64,000 nt of DNA from Roseomonas sp. (GTDB lineage Bacteria; Pseudomonadota; Alphaproteobacteria; Acetobacterales; Acetobacteraceae), in NCBI GenBank assembly GCA_020249505.1, contig JADCFN010000023.1, positions 1 to 64,000 of the forward strand, given 5' to 3'. The position numbers and the translations under genes were made by a program. Shown here one piece after another: positions 25,055 to 34,495 of this stretch (its first letter is position 1; each line of letters starts with the position of its first letter). The notes below the pieces were generated by a model. That model did not search any database and was not told where the DNA came from. It worked only from the letters and a program-made list of their open reading frames with translations.

Positions 25055-27685
25055 ATGACAACACCGAATGCCGAAAACGAGGCCCTGGCGCAACGCTGCG
25101 ATACGGTGGCGGATGCCGCACATGGGGCGATTGAATGGATTGCTGGTGCGGGCGATGTGGTGCGCGAAGAAGGCCCTGCATTGGCGCGCGATTTCCGGCG
25201 CGAAGGCTTGCGGGCGCGCAAGCTTGCCAATGCCGCGCGCCGGCCGATGTGCGTTTCCGTCTTTGGCCCAAGCCAACAGGGAAAAAGCTATCTGATCGCC
25301 TCCCTCGCGCGGAAGGAAGGCAAGCCCACTACGATCCGCTTTGGTGAGGAGTTGCGCGGCTTCAACCGCGACATAAACCCCGATGGTGGCAAGGAATCAA
25401 CCGGCCTTGTGACGCGCTTTACTACGCGGCCAGTGACCGGCCTGCCTGGCATGCCCGTGGTCTGCCGCATGCTGTCTGAAACAGACATCGTGAAGATCAT
25501 GGCGAATGCCTTCATGGAGGATTTTGACCGTGACACGGTTGTGCCGCTTGAAGGCGCTGTAATTGAAGCGAGCCTTGCCAAAGCCCGCGCGAAGGCTGCG
25601 CCGGCGGCAGTAGGACGGCTGAATGAAGATGATATCTATGATCTGTTCGAGTATTTCGAACGCTATTTCCTGAACCATCCGACGCATCTGGCGCTGAAGC
25701 CCGGTGCCTGGCGGGAAATTGAAAGCTTGGCGCCGCGCCTTGCCATTGCTGATCGGGTAGAGCTTTACGGGCTGCTTTGGAACAATACGCCAACCATGAC
25801 GGCGACCGCGCTGAAATTGGTGCAGGCGCTGGCGCAGCTCGATTTTCCTGAAGAAGCCTGCTGCCCCATGCTGGCGATTGAGCCCAAGGCGCAAAGCATC
25901 ATTGATGTCGAGACCATGTCGCATCTGGGTAAAGGGGATGGTGACCCCGTGACGGTGGCTACCCGCGCCGGGCGGCGCGCGGAATTGCCGCGCGCGGTGC
26001 TCACGGCCGTTGTGGCCGAATTGCAGTTGCAGCTTGAAGACAAGCCCTTTGATTTCTTTGACTATACCGATCTGCTCGATTTTCCCGGTGCACGCGGGCG
26101 CGAGAAATACAACGCCGCCAAGGCCGAGGAAGTGGCGCAGAGCGATCTTTTCATGCTGCTCAGGCGCGGCAAGGTTGCCTATCTCTATCAGCGCTATCTG
26201 GCGGAACAGGAACTTACTTCCATGTTGCTCTGCCTGAAGCACAGCAATCAGGAAGTGCGCACCGTGCCCGCCATGGTGCGGAACTGGATTGATGGCACGC
26301 ATGGCGCCACGCCAGAGGCCCGAAAGGGCCAGGATGTCGCCTTGTTCCTGGTGCTGACTATGTTCGACATGGAATTTGAGATCAAAGGCGGCGCGGAAGA
26401 TAATGTGGAACGCTGGTCCACCAGGTTGAAAACGACGATTTTTGAGTTCCTCGGACTTGGCCATGATTGGCCATCGGAATGGGTGCCGGGGCAGCCCTTT
26501 AACAATACTTTCTGGCTACGCAACCCCGAAGTATTGAACAAGGGGCTTTTGGATTATGACGCGAGTGGTCGTGAAATTGGCTTCCGCGATCCGGAACGCG
26601 TGGCGCGGTTGAAGGCAAATTTCCTCGCCAATCCGGATGTGCAAAAGCATTTCGCCGATCCTGAACGTGCCTGGGAAGCGGGCATGGCGTTGAATGATGG
26701 CGGCATTGGCTATCTTTCCGAAAAGCTCCGCCCAGTCTGCAACCCCGCGCTGAAGCGCCGCCAGGTGGAAGGCCAGCTTGGTGATCTTGCCAAGCGCATG
26801 GCGGGACGCCTGGAAGGCTATCATGTCTCCGGCGATCTTGATGCGGAACTGGCCAAGCGGCGGGCAGAAGCGCGGCTGGTGGGGCGGCAATTGCTCGCTT
26901 GCGCAGAAGCCCAGGCTTTTGGCTTGCTGCTGCGCGAATTGCAGGTGCAGGGCGAAACCCTGGCCGAACTTTTCCGCCGCCAGCAATTGGCCTCGGCCGA
27001 GACGCCTTCGGCCGTGACCGCACCTGTCGGGCGCAAGACCACGGCGCGGGAATTGCGGAGTGAGTTCGAAGCGCTGTTTGAGGATGATCCCGCGCCCGTT
27101 GCACCGATTGAAGAAGCGGAAGAAGGCCCGCGCGATCAGGCGGACCTTTTCGCCGAAGCAGCCGTGGCAGAATGGTTGCAGAATATGCACCGCTTCGCCG
27201 CGCGCAATGACAGCCCTGAATTGTTCCGCATGGATCGCGAGGCCATCGCCACGCTGGTTGGGCAACTCGCGGCCGGGGCGCGGCGCCTGAAGCTGCGCGA
27301 AAATATCGCCGCGCGCATGCGGATCGAAGCTGCCTATAATGAATCCATGGCCAATAGGCTATTGAAGCCGGTGATGATTGCCGAACGCGCGATCAATGAT
27401 TTCGTCACCTGGATGGGCTTTGACAAAATCCCGATTGAAGCCCGCCCCAAGGCCGGGCGCGAAGGGCGCAGCATTTTCATCCGCCCGCCCGCGCCTGCCG
27501 ATGACATGCCGCGGCTTTCCGAAACGCCCATCGCCTATGACGCTGCGTTTTATGTGGATTGGGCTGTCGCCTTTGTGCGACTGGTGGAAGACAATGTGCG
27601 CGGCGCGGGGGGCGCGATGGTGGATGAGAAATCCAATGCTCGCCTCGGCAGCCTGTTGACTGGCCTGCGTAAGGCGGCTGCCTGA
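25055..27685 (+). CDS. srfC: Virulence factor SrfC family P-loop protein
   Basis: An 876-residue SrfC-family protein. A P-loop GPSQQGKSYLIASLAR lies at about residues 70-85 and a second nucleotide-binding strand may be YTDLLDFPGARGREKYN near residue 340, whose DFPG looks like a GTPase G3 (DxxG). The C-terminal half is helical with SrfC-type blocks. No signal peptide is seen. An in-frame start exists upstream at 24938 but overlaps srfB; the ATG at 25055, 10 nt after the srfB stop, is preferred. It probably works with SrfB as a dynamin- or septin-like partner; no activity has been shown here. Confidence 0.85.
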   Translation: MTTPNAENEALAQRCDTVADAAHGAIEWIAGAGDVVREEGPALARDFRREGLRARKLANAARRPMCVSVFGPSQQGKSYLIASLARKEGKPTTIRFGEELRGFNRDINPDGGKESTGLVTRFTTRPVTGLPGMPVVCRMLSETDIVKIMANAFMEDFDRDTVVPLEGAVIEASLAKARAKAAPAAVGRLNEDDIYDLFEYFERYFLNHPTHLALKPGAWREIESLAPRLAIADRVELYGLLWNNTPTMTATALKLVQALAQLDFPEEACCPMLAIEPKAQSIIDVETMSHLGKGDGDPVTVATRAGRRAELPRAVLTAVVAELQLQLEDKPFDFFDYTDLLDFPGARGREKYNAAKAEEVAQSDLFMLLRRGKVAYLYQRYLAEQELTSMLLCLKHSNQEVRTVPAMVRNWIDGTHGATPEARKGQDVALFLVLTMFDMEFEIKGGAEDNVERWSTRLKTTIFEFLGLGHDWPSEWVPGQPFNNTFWLRNPEVLNKGLLDYDASGREIGFRDPERVARLKANFLANPDVQKHFADPERAWEAGMALNDGGIGYLSEKLRPVCNPALKRRQVEGQLGDLAKRMAGRLEGYHVSGDLDAELAKRRAEARLVGRQLLACAEAQAFGLLLRELQVQGETLAELFRRQQLASAETPSAVTAPVGRKTTARELRSEFEALFEDDPAPVAPIEEAEEGPRDQADLFAEAAVAEWLQNMHRFAARNDSPELFRMDREAIATLVGQLAAGARRLKLRENIAARMRIEAAYNESMANRLLKPVMIAERAINDFVTWMGFDKIPIEARPKAGREGRSIFIRPPAPADDMPRLSETPIAYDAAFYVDWAVAFVRLVEDNVRGAGGAMVDEKSNARLGSLLTGLRKAAA

Positions 27686-27711
27686 ACCATGAAACGCGAA
27701 GGCCGTACCCC

Positions 27712-28737
27712 ATGATACTGCATGTTGAAAATGACCGGCGCTTGTCGCTGGGCCATGCGCGTATCACCATCGCGGGCCTGCAAGCACTAGCTGATGGCGG
27801 GTTTCGGATTTTGCGCGAAGGCTATGCCGCCGCTAATCTCGGCCGGCGCGGCTGGCAGGTGCAGGAAGAAAAACTAGTTCCGGTCGAAATCCGACAGGAA
27901 GGTCGCGATACCATCCTGGTGATTGGGCCAAGGCTGACGCGGCATCTGGAACCGGGCCCCTTGGTGTTTTTGCTGCCGGCTGCTGGATTGGAAGCAAGCC
28001 TTTTCTGGCCTGATGATATTGATGTCTTCGATGGCGAATTGCCACCCGAACCGGTCATGCCGCGAGAGCCAGAGTTGGCACCGTCACTGCCGCCGGTTGC
28101 TCCCGCGCCGCCAGTGCCAGCGCCTGCTCCCGCGCCGCCGCCGCCGCGCGAAGAAGTTGCTGTAGCTGCAAAGCAGGAAAGCACCTCACGCACGCCCTTG
28201 GTTGCAGGAATCGGCTTGCTGTTGCTGGTGGCGGTCGGTGGCGCTGTCTGGTGGCTCACCGGTTCGTCGCCTGCGCCTGCACCAACGCCGGTCGCGACAC
28301 CGGCGCCCGCACCACCGGCACCGCCACCCGCGCCAGTCACTGCGGAACGCCCCTGGCTTGAGCGCAGCGACGGCATGAACCTGCGTGATCTGGTGCAATC
28401 CGCAGCCGATGCTGCCGCGATCCATGCCGCCGCGCTCAGGCGCCAGGCAGCGGGGCGCCATGATGATGCGCTGGTCTTGTTTGAAGAAGCTGGCGAACGC
28501 GGCCATGCGCCAGCGCTGACCGCCGTGGCACGGCTTTATGATCCGATTGGTTTTGTGGCCGGGCGTCCCTTCCGCGCGCCTGATCCGCGCGCCGCAGCGC
28601 GCTATTACCGTGATGCGGTGCAGAGGGGTGATGCGGCCGCGCAAGCGCCTCGCGCTGCACTGAAAACCTGGCTTGAGGAACAGGCGCGCGCCGGCAATGG
28701 CACGGCAGAAACTGCGCTGAGGGAATTCTGGCCATGA
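27712..28737 (+). CDS. Single-pass membrane protein with Sel1-like repeats
   Basis: A 341-residue protein that I could not assign to a named family as a whole. Residues 1-115 form a compact N-terminal domain, residues 118-155 are Pro/Ala-rich, and residues 161-184 (VAGIGLLLLVAVGGAVWWLTG) are one membrane helix. A second Pro/Ala tract (189-218) leads to a C-terminal region (230-341) with AAALRRQAAGRHDDALVLFEEAGERG and ARYYRDAVQRGDAAAQ, resembling Sel1/TPR repeats. It occupies the third place of the srf cluster, where a SrfA might be expected, but no SrfA similarity was recognised. An 8-codon frame starting at 27689 overlaps its ATG by 4 nt. Confidence 0.78.
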   Translation: MILHVENDRRLSLGHARITIAGLQALADGGFRILREGYAAANLGRRGWQVQEEKLVPVEIRQEGRDTILVIGPRLTRHLEPGPLVFLLPAAGLEASLFWPDDIDVFDGELPPEPVMPREPELAPSLPPVAPAPPVPAPAPAPPPPREEVAVAAKQESTSRTPLVAGIGLLLLVAVGGAVWWLTGSSPAPAPTPVATPAPAPPAPPPAPVTAERPWLERSDGMNLRDLVQSAADAAAIHAAALRRQAAGRHDDALVLFEEAGERGHAPALTAVARLYDPIGFVAGRPFRAPDPRAAARYYRDAVQRGDAAAQAPRAALKTWLEEQARAGNGTAETALREFWP

Positions 28738-30683
28738 TGTTGCGCCGCGCGCTTTGGGCTGTTGCACTGGGTTTATTCTGCGCCTTGCCGGTTGCGGAAA
28801 TCAGCGCGCAACAGCCGGTGCGGCAGCCGCTGCTGATGGAAGGGCGCGCAACGCTATTCCAACGCGTGATCCTGCGACCCGGTGCACGCCTTGCCGAACG
28901 CCCGGACGCCAATGCGCCTTCCCAGCCCACACCTGGTTTTGGTGTTTTCTATGTCTACGCGCGCCAGGGCAGCGGCGCCGATGCCTGGCTTGAAATTGGC
29001 GCGGCACAGGATGGCCGCACGCAAGGCTGGGTGCGCGCTGAACGCACCATGGATTGGAAGCAGACAATGGTTCTGGCTTTCAATAACCCTGCCGGGCGCG
29101 AACGCGCCATGTTTTTCCGTGACGCCGAAACACCGCACGCGCTTTGGCTGAATACGCGCGGCGGTGCGGCAGAGGCTACGCGCTTGCGCGAAGCGGCCCG
29201 CGCCAATACCGATGGGCCGGTGATTGCGCTTGAACCCGAGAACTTCATCGACATCACCAGGCAATTCTATCTGCTGCCTATACTCTCCGCACAGCGCGTG
29301 GAAAATGAAAGCGCGCATGAAGCGCGTTTGCTGGAAGTGGTTTCCGCCCCGGCGCAGCAAGCCCCTCCCCCACCCGCTGACCCCGATGCGCTACGCAATT
29401 ATCGCGGTGCAGTGGTATTTGTGGTGGATACCACCATCAGCATGGGCCCCTACATCGAACGCACGCGGGAAGCGCTGAAGCGCGTCGTGGATCGTATTCG
29501 CGATACCGCCGTGCGCGATAATTTCCGCTTCGGCATGGTGGCCTTCCGTGACCATATGGGTGGCAATCCCAGGCTTGAATATGTCACGCGCATGGTCTCC
29601 CTGCCTGATTTGGCCGAGGCTTCGGATGCGATCCTGCCGCGCTTGTCTCAATTGGCCGAAGCGCGTGAGAGCAATGAAGGCTTTGATGAGGATTCCCTCG
29701 CTGGCATCAAGCTCGCCTTGGATGAGGTGCCCTGGCAGCAATATGGTGGACGCTTTGTCATCCTAGTCACCGATGCCGGCGCGCGCGATGCCAAGGACCC
29801 GCGCAGTCAGACGCAAATGGGCTCGGAAGAAATGCGCCAATTGGCGCAATCCGAGGCAAAGCAGGTTGCGATTTACGCCATCCATCTGAAAACACCGGAA
29901 GGGCGCAACAATCATGCGCGGGCCGAACGGCAATACCGCGAACTTACGCGCTTTGGTGCGGCGGGCGAGCTTTATTACCCGATCAATGAAGGCAATATGG
30001 GCCAATTCGGCCAGACCGTGGATGCGCTGACCGATGCGCTGCTCGCGCAAGTTGCCGCCGCCGTCGGGCGACCCATCGCCGGTATCCGCGCGCCGCAAAG
30101 CGCAACTGAAGCGCGCATCGCCGAACAGGCGGAGATTGTCGGCACTGCCATGCGGCTTTCCTACCTGGGGCGCGAAAGGCAGCAGACCGCGCCTGATGTG
30201 GTGCGGAGCTTCGTGCTGGATCAGGAATTGAACCCGGCTGATCCGCGACCGGAAAGGCGGCCTTTGGATGTGCGTGTGCTGCTGACGCGCAATCAGCTTT
30301 CTGATCTGGCGACTACGCTGCGCAGCATCATACAGGCTCAGGCGGCAGCACGACTTTCGCCGGAGACGTTCTTTGAACGTGTGCGCGGTGCGGCGGCGGC
30401 GGCGGCGCGTGACCCTCGACGCATGGCGGAATTCCAACGCCTGGGCGGCGCCTTTGGTGAATTCCTGCAAGACCTGCCCTATCAAAGCCAGATCATGGAA
30501 TTCACGCAGGAAGAATGGAACAGCATGGGCGCCGGGCGACGCACCGAAATTGTCAATGCGTTGGAAGCGAAGCTGCGTCTATATGAGGAATTCAATCGCC
30601 AGCCATCGCTTTGGGTCAGCTTCGATGGCGGGCGCAATCCCGGTGAGGCGATGTATCCAGTGCCGCTGGATGCGCTGCCCTGA
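28734..30683 (+). CDS. Exported vWA-domain protein resembling the PpkA periplasmic region
   Basis: A 649-residue protein with an N-terminal signal peptide (AVALGLFCALPVAEISA, cleavage near 25). Residues 33-108 look like an SH3-type domain, followed by WKQTMVLAFNNPAGRERAMFF, a block I associate with the PpkA vWA region. The vWA domain spans about 224-430: MIDAS D232 in VVDTTIS (Thr in place of the second Ser) and D in LVTDAGARD. A helical C-terminal region (450-645) follows. No kinase domain is present, unlike PpkA, so this is a stand-alone periplasmic sensor-like protein. Overlaps the previous gene by 4 nt. Confidence 0.82.
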   Translation: MMLRRALWAVALGLFCALPVAEISAQQPVRQPLLMEGRATLFQRVILRPGARLAERPDANAPSQPTPGFGVFYVYARQGSGADAWLEIGAAQDGRTQGWVRAERTMDWKQTMVLAFNNPAGRERAMFFRDAETPHALWLNTRGGAAEATRLREAARANTDGPVIALEPENFIDITRQFYLLPILSAQRVENESAHEARLLEVVSAPAQQAPPPPADPDALRNYRGAVVFVVDTTISMGPYIERTREALKRVVDRIRDTAVRDNFRFGMVAFRDHMGGNPRLEYVTRMVSLPDLAEASDAILPRLSQLAEARESNEGFDEDSLAGIKLALDEVPWQQYGGRFVILVTDAGARDAKDPRSQTQMGSEEMRQLAQSEAKQVAIYAIHLKTPEGRNNHARAERQYRELTRFGAAGELYYPINEGNMGQFGQTVDALTDALLAQVAAAVGRPIAGIRAPQSATEARIAEQAEIVGTAMRLSYLGRERQQTAPDVVRSFVLDQELNPADPRPERRPLDVRVLLTRNQLSDLATTLRSIIQAQAAARLSPETFFERVRGAAAAAARDPRRMAEFQRLGGAFGEFLQDLPYQSQIMEFTQEEWNSMGAGRRTEIVNALEAKLRLYEEFNRQPSLWVSFDGGRNPGEAMYPVPLDALP

Positions 30684-30691
30684 GGGCGTGC

Positions 30692-31447
30692 ATGAACCAA
30701 CCCGCGCCGACCCTGCTGCTGCAAGATGCAATCATCCGCCATCAGGCACCCGGCGGCGCGCCAGGCTTTGAACTCACCATCGAGGAATTTGCTATCGCCC
30801 GTGGTGAGGCCGTTGCGCTGATCGGCCCATCCGGTTCGGGCAAATCCACACTGCTCGATTTGCTGGCCTTGGCGCGGCGCCCGGCGAGTGCTGCGCAATT
30901 TCTCCTGAAACCGCGTGATGGTAACGCCATAGACCTTGCCGCGCTGTGGCGCGCCCGTGATGAAAATCGCCTGACCGCCATTCGTGCCGCGCATTTCGGC
31001 TATATCCTGCAAACAGGTGGGCTGCTGCCGTTTCTTTCTGTTCGGCGCAATATCGCTCTCAGCCAGGCAGTGCTCGGCCAGCCTGATCCCGCGCATATCG
31101 AAGCCTTGGCAGCGCGGCTTGAAATTGCGTCTTTGCTCGAGAGAATGCCGGCCACTCTCTCCGTTGGGCAAAGGCAACGTGTGGCGATTGCCCGCGCCTT
31201 GGCGCATCGCCCGGAAATCCTATTGGCTGATGAACCTACCGCCAGCGTGCATCCCGCCCTGGCGGATACAGTGATGGCGCTGCTGCTTGAACAGGCGCGC
31301 GCGCAGGATACGGCGCTAATCCTGGCCACCCATGATCCGGATCGTGCCGCACGCCATGGATTTGCGCTGCTACCAATCCGCACAGAAGCGAGCCAAGGCA
31401 CTGGGCGTTCCTGGCTTGGCCGTACCACGGCAGGCGCGCCGGCGTGA
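30692..31447 (+). CDS. ABC transporter ATP-binding protein (LolD/TagT type)
   Basis: A 251-residue ATPase of the LolD/MacB/FtsE group. Walker A GPSGSGKST, signature TLSVGQRQRVAIARAL (LSVGQ instead of LSGGQ) and Walker B ILLADEPTASV are visible. It is followed, with a 4-nt GTGA overlap, by a FtsX-like permease, so the two form one ABC unit. The family works mechanically on the cell envelope rather than importing small molecules: LolCDE releases lipoproteins, and TagTS controls a T6SS sensor pathway. Confidence 0.88.
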   Translation: MNQPAPTLLLQDAIIRHQAPGGAPGFELTIEEFAIARGEAVALIGPSGSGKSTLLDLLALARRPASAAQFLLKPRDGNAIDLAALWRARDENRLTAIRAAHFGYILQTGGLLPFLSVRRNIALSQAVLGQPDPAHIEALAARLEIASLLERMPATLSVGQRQRVAIARALAHRPEILLADEPTASVHPALADTVMALLLEQARAQDTALILATHDPDRAARHGFALLPIRTEASQGTGRSWLGRTTAGAPA

Positions 31448-32667
31448 GTAGAAGCCCTTCTCACACCGGGCTGCTGACGGGGCTTTCGCTGCGTGATCTT
31501 TTGCATGAACGCACGCTCGCTCTTTGTTCGCTGATTGGTCTAGCGGCCGTGCTGGCGCCGCTTATCGTGCTGTTTGGCTTGAAGCAGGGCGTGATTGATG
31601 GGCTGCGGGCGGAGCTGATTGATAATCCGCGCAGCCGCATGGTGGTGAATGCCGCCAATCGCAATTTTGATGAAGCCTTTCTCACGCGCCTTGCCGCGCG
31701 GCCTGATATCGCCTTTGTCATCCCGCGCATCCGCAGCCTGAATACCGAAGCGCGATTTGAAAACCCGGCGCGCCCTGGCATGGTTCTGCGTGCGGAGTTG
31801 CTCGGCACCGCCGCAGATGATCCCTTGCTGCATGGCCTGCCGAGCATTGTACCGAACCAAGTCATCCCAAGTGCTTCCTTCGCCGCGCGGTTGGATTTGC
31901 GGCCTGGCATGCAGATCACGTTACGCGCCATTCGTGGAGATGCTGGCGCGCGGGAGGTGTTGAATTTCCCCGTCACCATCGCTGCCGTCGCACCGCCGAG
32001 CGCCTTTGGTCGCGATGGCGTTTTTGTGGACCTCAAGACTCTACTGTTGGTGGATCGCTTTACCGATGGTGTGCTGCCTCCCACCGCAACACCTGCCGAC
32101 ATCACGACTGATCCGGCGCGAGTTTATGCCGGCTTTCGCGCCCATGCGCGGCGGCTGGAGGATGTGACGCGCATTGACCACGACCTGCGGCGCGATGGGG
32201 TGGAGGTGGAAACACTTGCCGAACAGGTGGAAGGCCTTCTCAGCCTTGATCGCAGCCTGACGCTGCTATTCGCCTTGCTCGCCGGTTTGGGTGGGGTTGG
32301 GTATCTCGTCTCGCTCGGGGTTGGGCTTTATGCCAATGTGGAACGCAAGCAACGTGATCTTTCGTTGCTCCGTCTGATTGGGCTTTCGCGGCGTGATCTG
32401 GTGGTGTTTCCGCTCATTCAGGCGCTGATCATCGCAGCTGCCGGTGCAGCCTTGGCCAGCCTGCTGGCATTAACGGTGGCGGAGCTGGTGAATCGCCTCC
32501 CACTCGCGGGTGCGAATGCTGCCGGCGCGCGGGCCATATGTGTCATTGAAGCGCAGCATCTTTTACTTGCACTTTTGGTAAGTCTTGTGGGTGCGGCATT
32601 ATCCGCGGCCTTTGCCGGCTATCGCGCCGCCCGGATTGAACCTGCGGAGGGGCTTCGCGATGCGTGA
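31444..32667 (+). CDS. FtsX/LolE-like ABC transporter permease (TagS type)
   Basis: A 407-residue permease with four predicted membrane segments: one N-terminal (residues about 30-48, LIGLAAVLAPLIVLFGLKQG), a large periplasmic domain (50-270) and three C-terminal (about 275-300, 320-350, 375-400; for example LLFALLAGLGGVGYLVSLGVGLY). This is the FtsX/LolE/MacB layout. It starts at a GTG 4 nt before the upstream stop. With the ATPase it should transmit ATP-driven motion to the periplasm, where the vWA and FGE-like proteins are predicted to lie. Confidence 0.87.
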   Translation: MSRSPSHTGLLTGLSLRDLLHERTLALCSLIGLAAVLAPLIVLFGLKQGVIDGLRAELIDNPRSRMVVNAANRNFDEAFLTRLAARPDIAFVIPRIRSLNTEARFENPARPGMVLRAELLGTAADDPLLHGLPSIVPNQVIPSASFAARLDLRPGMQITLRAIRGDAGAREVLNFPVTIAAVAPPSAFGRDGVFVDLKTLLLVDRFTDGVLPPTATPADITTDPARVYAGFRAHARRLEDVTRIDHDLRRDGVEVETLAEQVEGLLSLDRSLTLLFALLAGLGGVGYLVSLGVGLYANVERKQRDLSLLRLIGLSRRDLVVFPLIQALIIAAAGAALASLLALTVAELVNRLPLAGANAAGARAICVIEAQHLLLALLVSLVGAALSAAFAGYRAARIEPAEGLRDA

Positions 32668-34330
32668 GCTGTTTCTTGCTGCCATGATCCTATTCGCGCC
32701 AGCGGTGAACGCGCAGGAAAGATGGGCAACGGAATTCTGGAACCCAAAACCACTAACCGATGATCTGATCCTGCCCATGCCTTGCGGTGGCGCCATGGTG
32801 TTTCGCCCGGTGCCAACACCTTTGGGCCAAGGGCTGCTTGCTGACCGGCCCGCCATGCTCGGCCAGACGGATGCGGAAACCAATTATAGCGAATTTCTCC
32901 GCCAAAGCTTTATTGCCGGTCCGTTTCGTGGCGCCGATGCCGCTGCACCGCCGCGCTATTACATCGGAAAGTATGAGGTGACGCGCGACCAATATGGCGC
33001 GGTCACCAGCGAAACCTGCCCAACGCCTGCAACGGCCGGCCGCCTACCGCAGGCCGATATCGCATGGCATGAGGCGATTGGCTTCACGCTGCGTTATTCC
33101 GCTTGGCTTGCGCGCAATGCGCGTGATGCCTTGCCGATGCGCGATGATGCGCGCGCCTTTGTCCGCCTGCCGACGGAAGATGAATGGGAATTCGCCGCGC
33201 GCGGCGGAGCCGCCGTTGCGGAAGCGGATTTCGGCGCGCGTATTTTTCCAATGTTTGAGGGCATGCAGCGTTATGTCTGGTTTCAGGGTACGCGATCCTC
33301 AGGTGGGCGCGTGCGCCCTATCGGCATGCTGGAACCAAATCCGCTTGGGCTTTTCGATATTCTCGGCAATGTCGCGGAATGGGTTTTGGAACCTTATCGG
33401 CTCAATCGCGTCGGTCGGCCACATGGTCAGGCCGGCGGCATGGTGGCACGCGGTGGGGATTTCCTGACGCCAGAGGATCAAATCCGTTCAAGCCTGCGTG
33501 TGGAATTGCCGCCGTTGGATCGCAATGGCGAAGCGCTTCGGCTGCGCAGCCTTGGCTTTCGCCCGGTGCTTGCTTTGGTTGCGACCAGCAGCGATCAGCG
33601 CCCCGCGCAATTGCGCGCGGCGTTTGAAGCTGAAGCGCAGTCCCGCGGCAGCGCCAGCGAAGACCCCGCGCGGCTTCTGGAAGTCCTAAAAAACGATACG
33701 CCGGACCCAGCGCTGCGCCAGGGGATTGATCGCGTGGGTGCGGCGCTCCGCACCGCCCAGCGAGAGCGCAATGATCAGGAAATGCAGGCGATCCAAAGCC
33801 AGATCGCCGCTGCCGCGCAGATTGGCCGGCAAATCCTGCTCGCGCAGGGTTTTGGCGAATTGCTCGGCGCCTTTGCGCGCGTTCAGGCTGAAACCGTGCA
33901 GGCACAGCGCACCTTGGCGGAAGATCAGGGCCGCATCGCCGCCGCCACGCAGGCCGAAGTGCAGGCGGCACTTCGTCGGCAACAGGAACGCACGCAGCAA
34001 ATTACCAACACCATGGCGCGCATTGAAGCCGCCTTGCGCAGCCAGGCGGAAGGCCAACCCGCCCGCGCCCAGGAACTGGCGGCGAGCTATCTGCGCACTG
34101 TGCTTTCGGTTGGCCGCGGCGCGGACAGGTTGCGCATAGCGGATGCCGCCAATGTGGTGCAGCAGGATTTGCAGGCACAGAATATGCAATATTTGCCGGA
34201 ACTGGCGCGCATCGCGGCGCGGCATATGGTTGCGGTTAGCAGTGGCAATCCGCCCAGCCGTGAGCAGGCAATGGCGGATCTGACGGCGGTATTGCAGCCC
34301 CCAACACAGGCGCCGCCCGCGCGGCGGTAG
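32660..34330 (+). CDS. Formylglycine-generating-enzyme-like protein (TagR type)
   Basis: A 556-residue exported protein. A signal peptide (FLAAMILFAPAVNAQ, cleavage near 19) is followed by a FGE-sulfatase (SUMF1) domain at about 35-325, with IGKYEVTRDQY, LPTEDEWEFAARGG, DILGNVAEWV and GFRPV. The C-terminal part (345-550) is Gln/Ala/Arg-rich and predicted coiled coil. Only two cysteines are present (C42, C120), so the active-site Cys pair of true FGEs is missing and the protein is likely a binding or regulatory factor, as with TagR. The ATG at 32660 overlaps the permease by 8 nt and starts a clean signal peptide. Confidence 0.83.
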   Translation: MRELFLAAMILFAPAVNAQERWATEFWNPKPLTDDLILPMPCGGAMVFRPVPTPLGQGLLADRPAMLGQTDAETNYSEFLRQSFIAGPFRGADAAAPPRYYIGKYEVTRDQYGAVTSETCPTPATAGRLPQADIAWHEAIGFTLRYSAWLARNARDALPMRDDARAFVRLPTEDEWEFAARGGAAVAEADFGARIFPMFEGMQRYVWFQGTRSSGGRVRPIGMLEPNPLGLFDILGNVAEWVLEPYRLNRVGRPHGQAGGMVARGGDFLTPEDQIRSSLRVELPPLDRNGEALRLRSLGFRPVLALVATSSDQRPAQLRAAFEAEAQSRGSASEDPARLLEVLKNDTPDPALRQGIDRVGAALRTAQRERNDQEMQAIQSQIAAAAQIGRQILLAQGFGELLGAFARVQAETVQAQRTLAEDQGRIAAATQAEVQAALRRQQERTQQITNTMARIEAALRSQAEGQPARAQELAASYLRTVLSVGRGADRLRIADAANVVQQDLQAQNMQYLPELARIAARHMVAVSSGNPPSREQAMADLTAVLQPPTQAPPARR

Positions 34331-34495
34331 CGCCCGGCTGAGGCGACCAAGGGCCAGCGCCAGGGGTGGTATGCCAGCCCCGATTCCTATCAAGGCACAA
34401 GATTTCGCCGACCATGTTCCAGGGTTAGACTGTTGCCGAGGGCGCGGAGTCGCAGCGACGCCCGTCTCACCGCTTTTCTGATCGGAGACATGAGC

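Noticed and set aside
28060-28350. Proline/alanine-rich stretches as a DNA repeat
   Set aside because: Low-complexity protein linker around a membrane helix, without regular DNA period.
22069-34330. Possible complete type VI secretion locus
   Set aside because: No sheath, tube, baseplate or ClpV genes; only accessory-type proteins resemble T6SS regulators.
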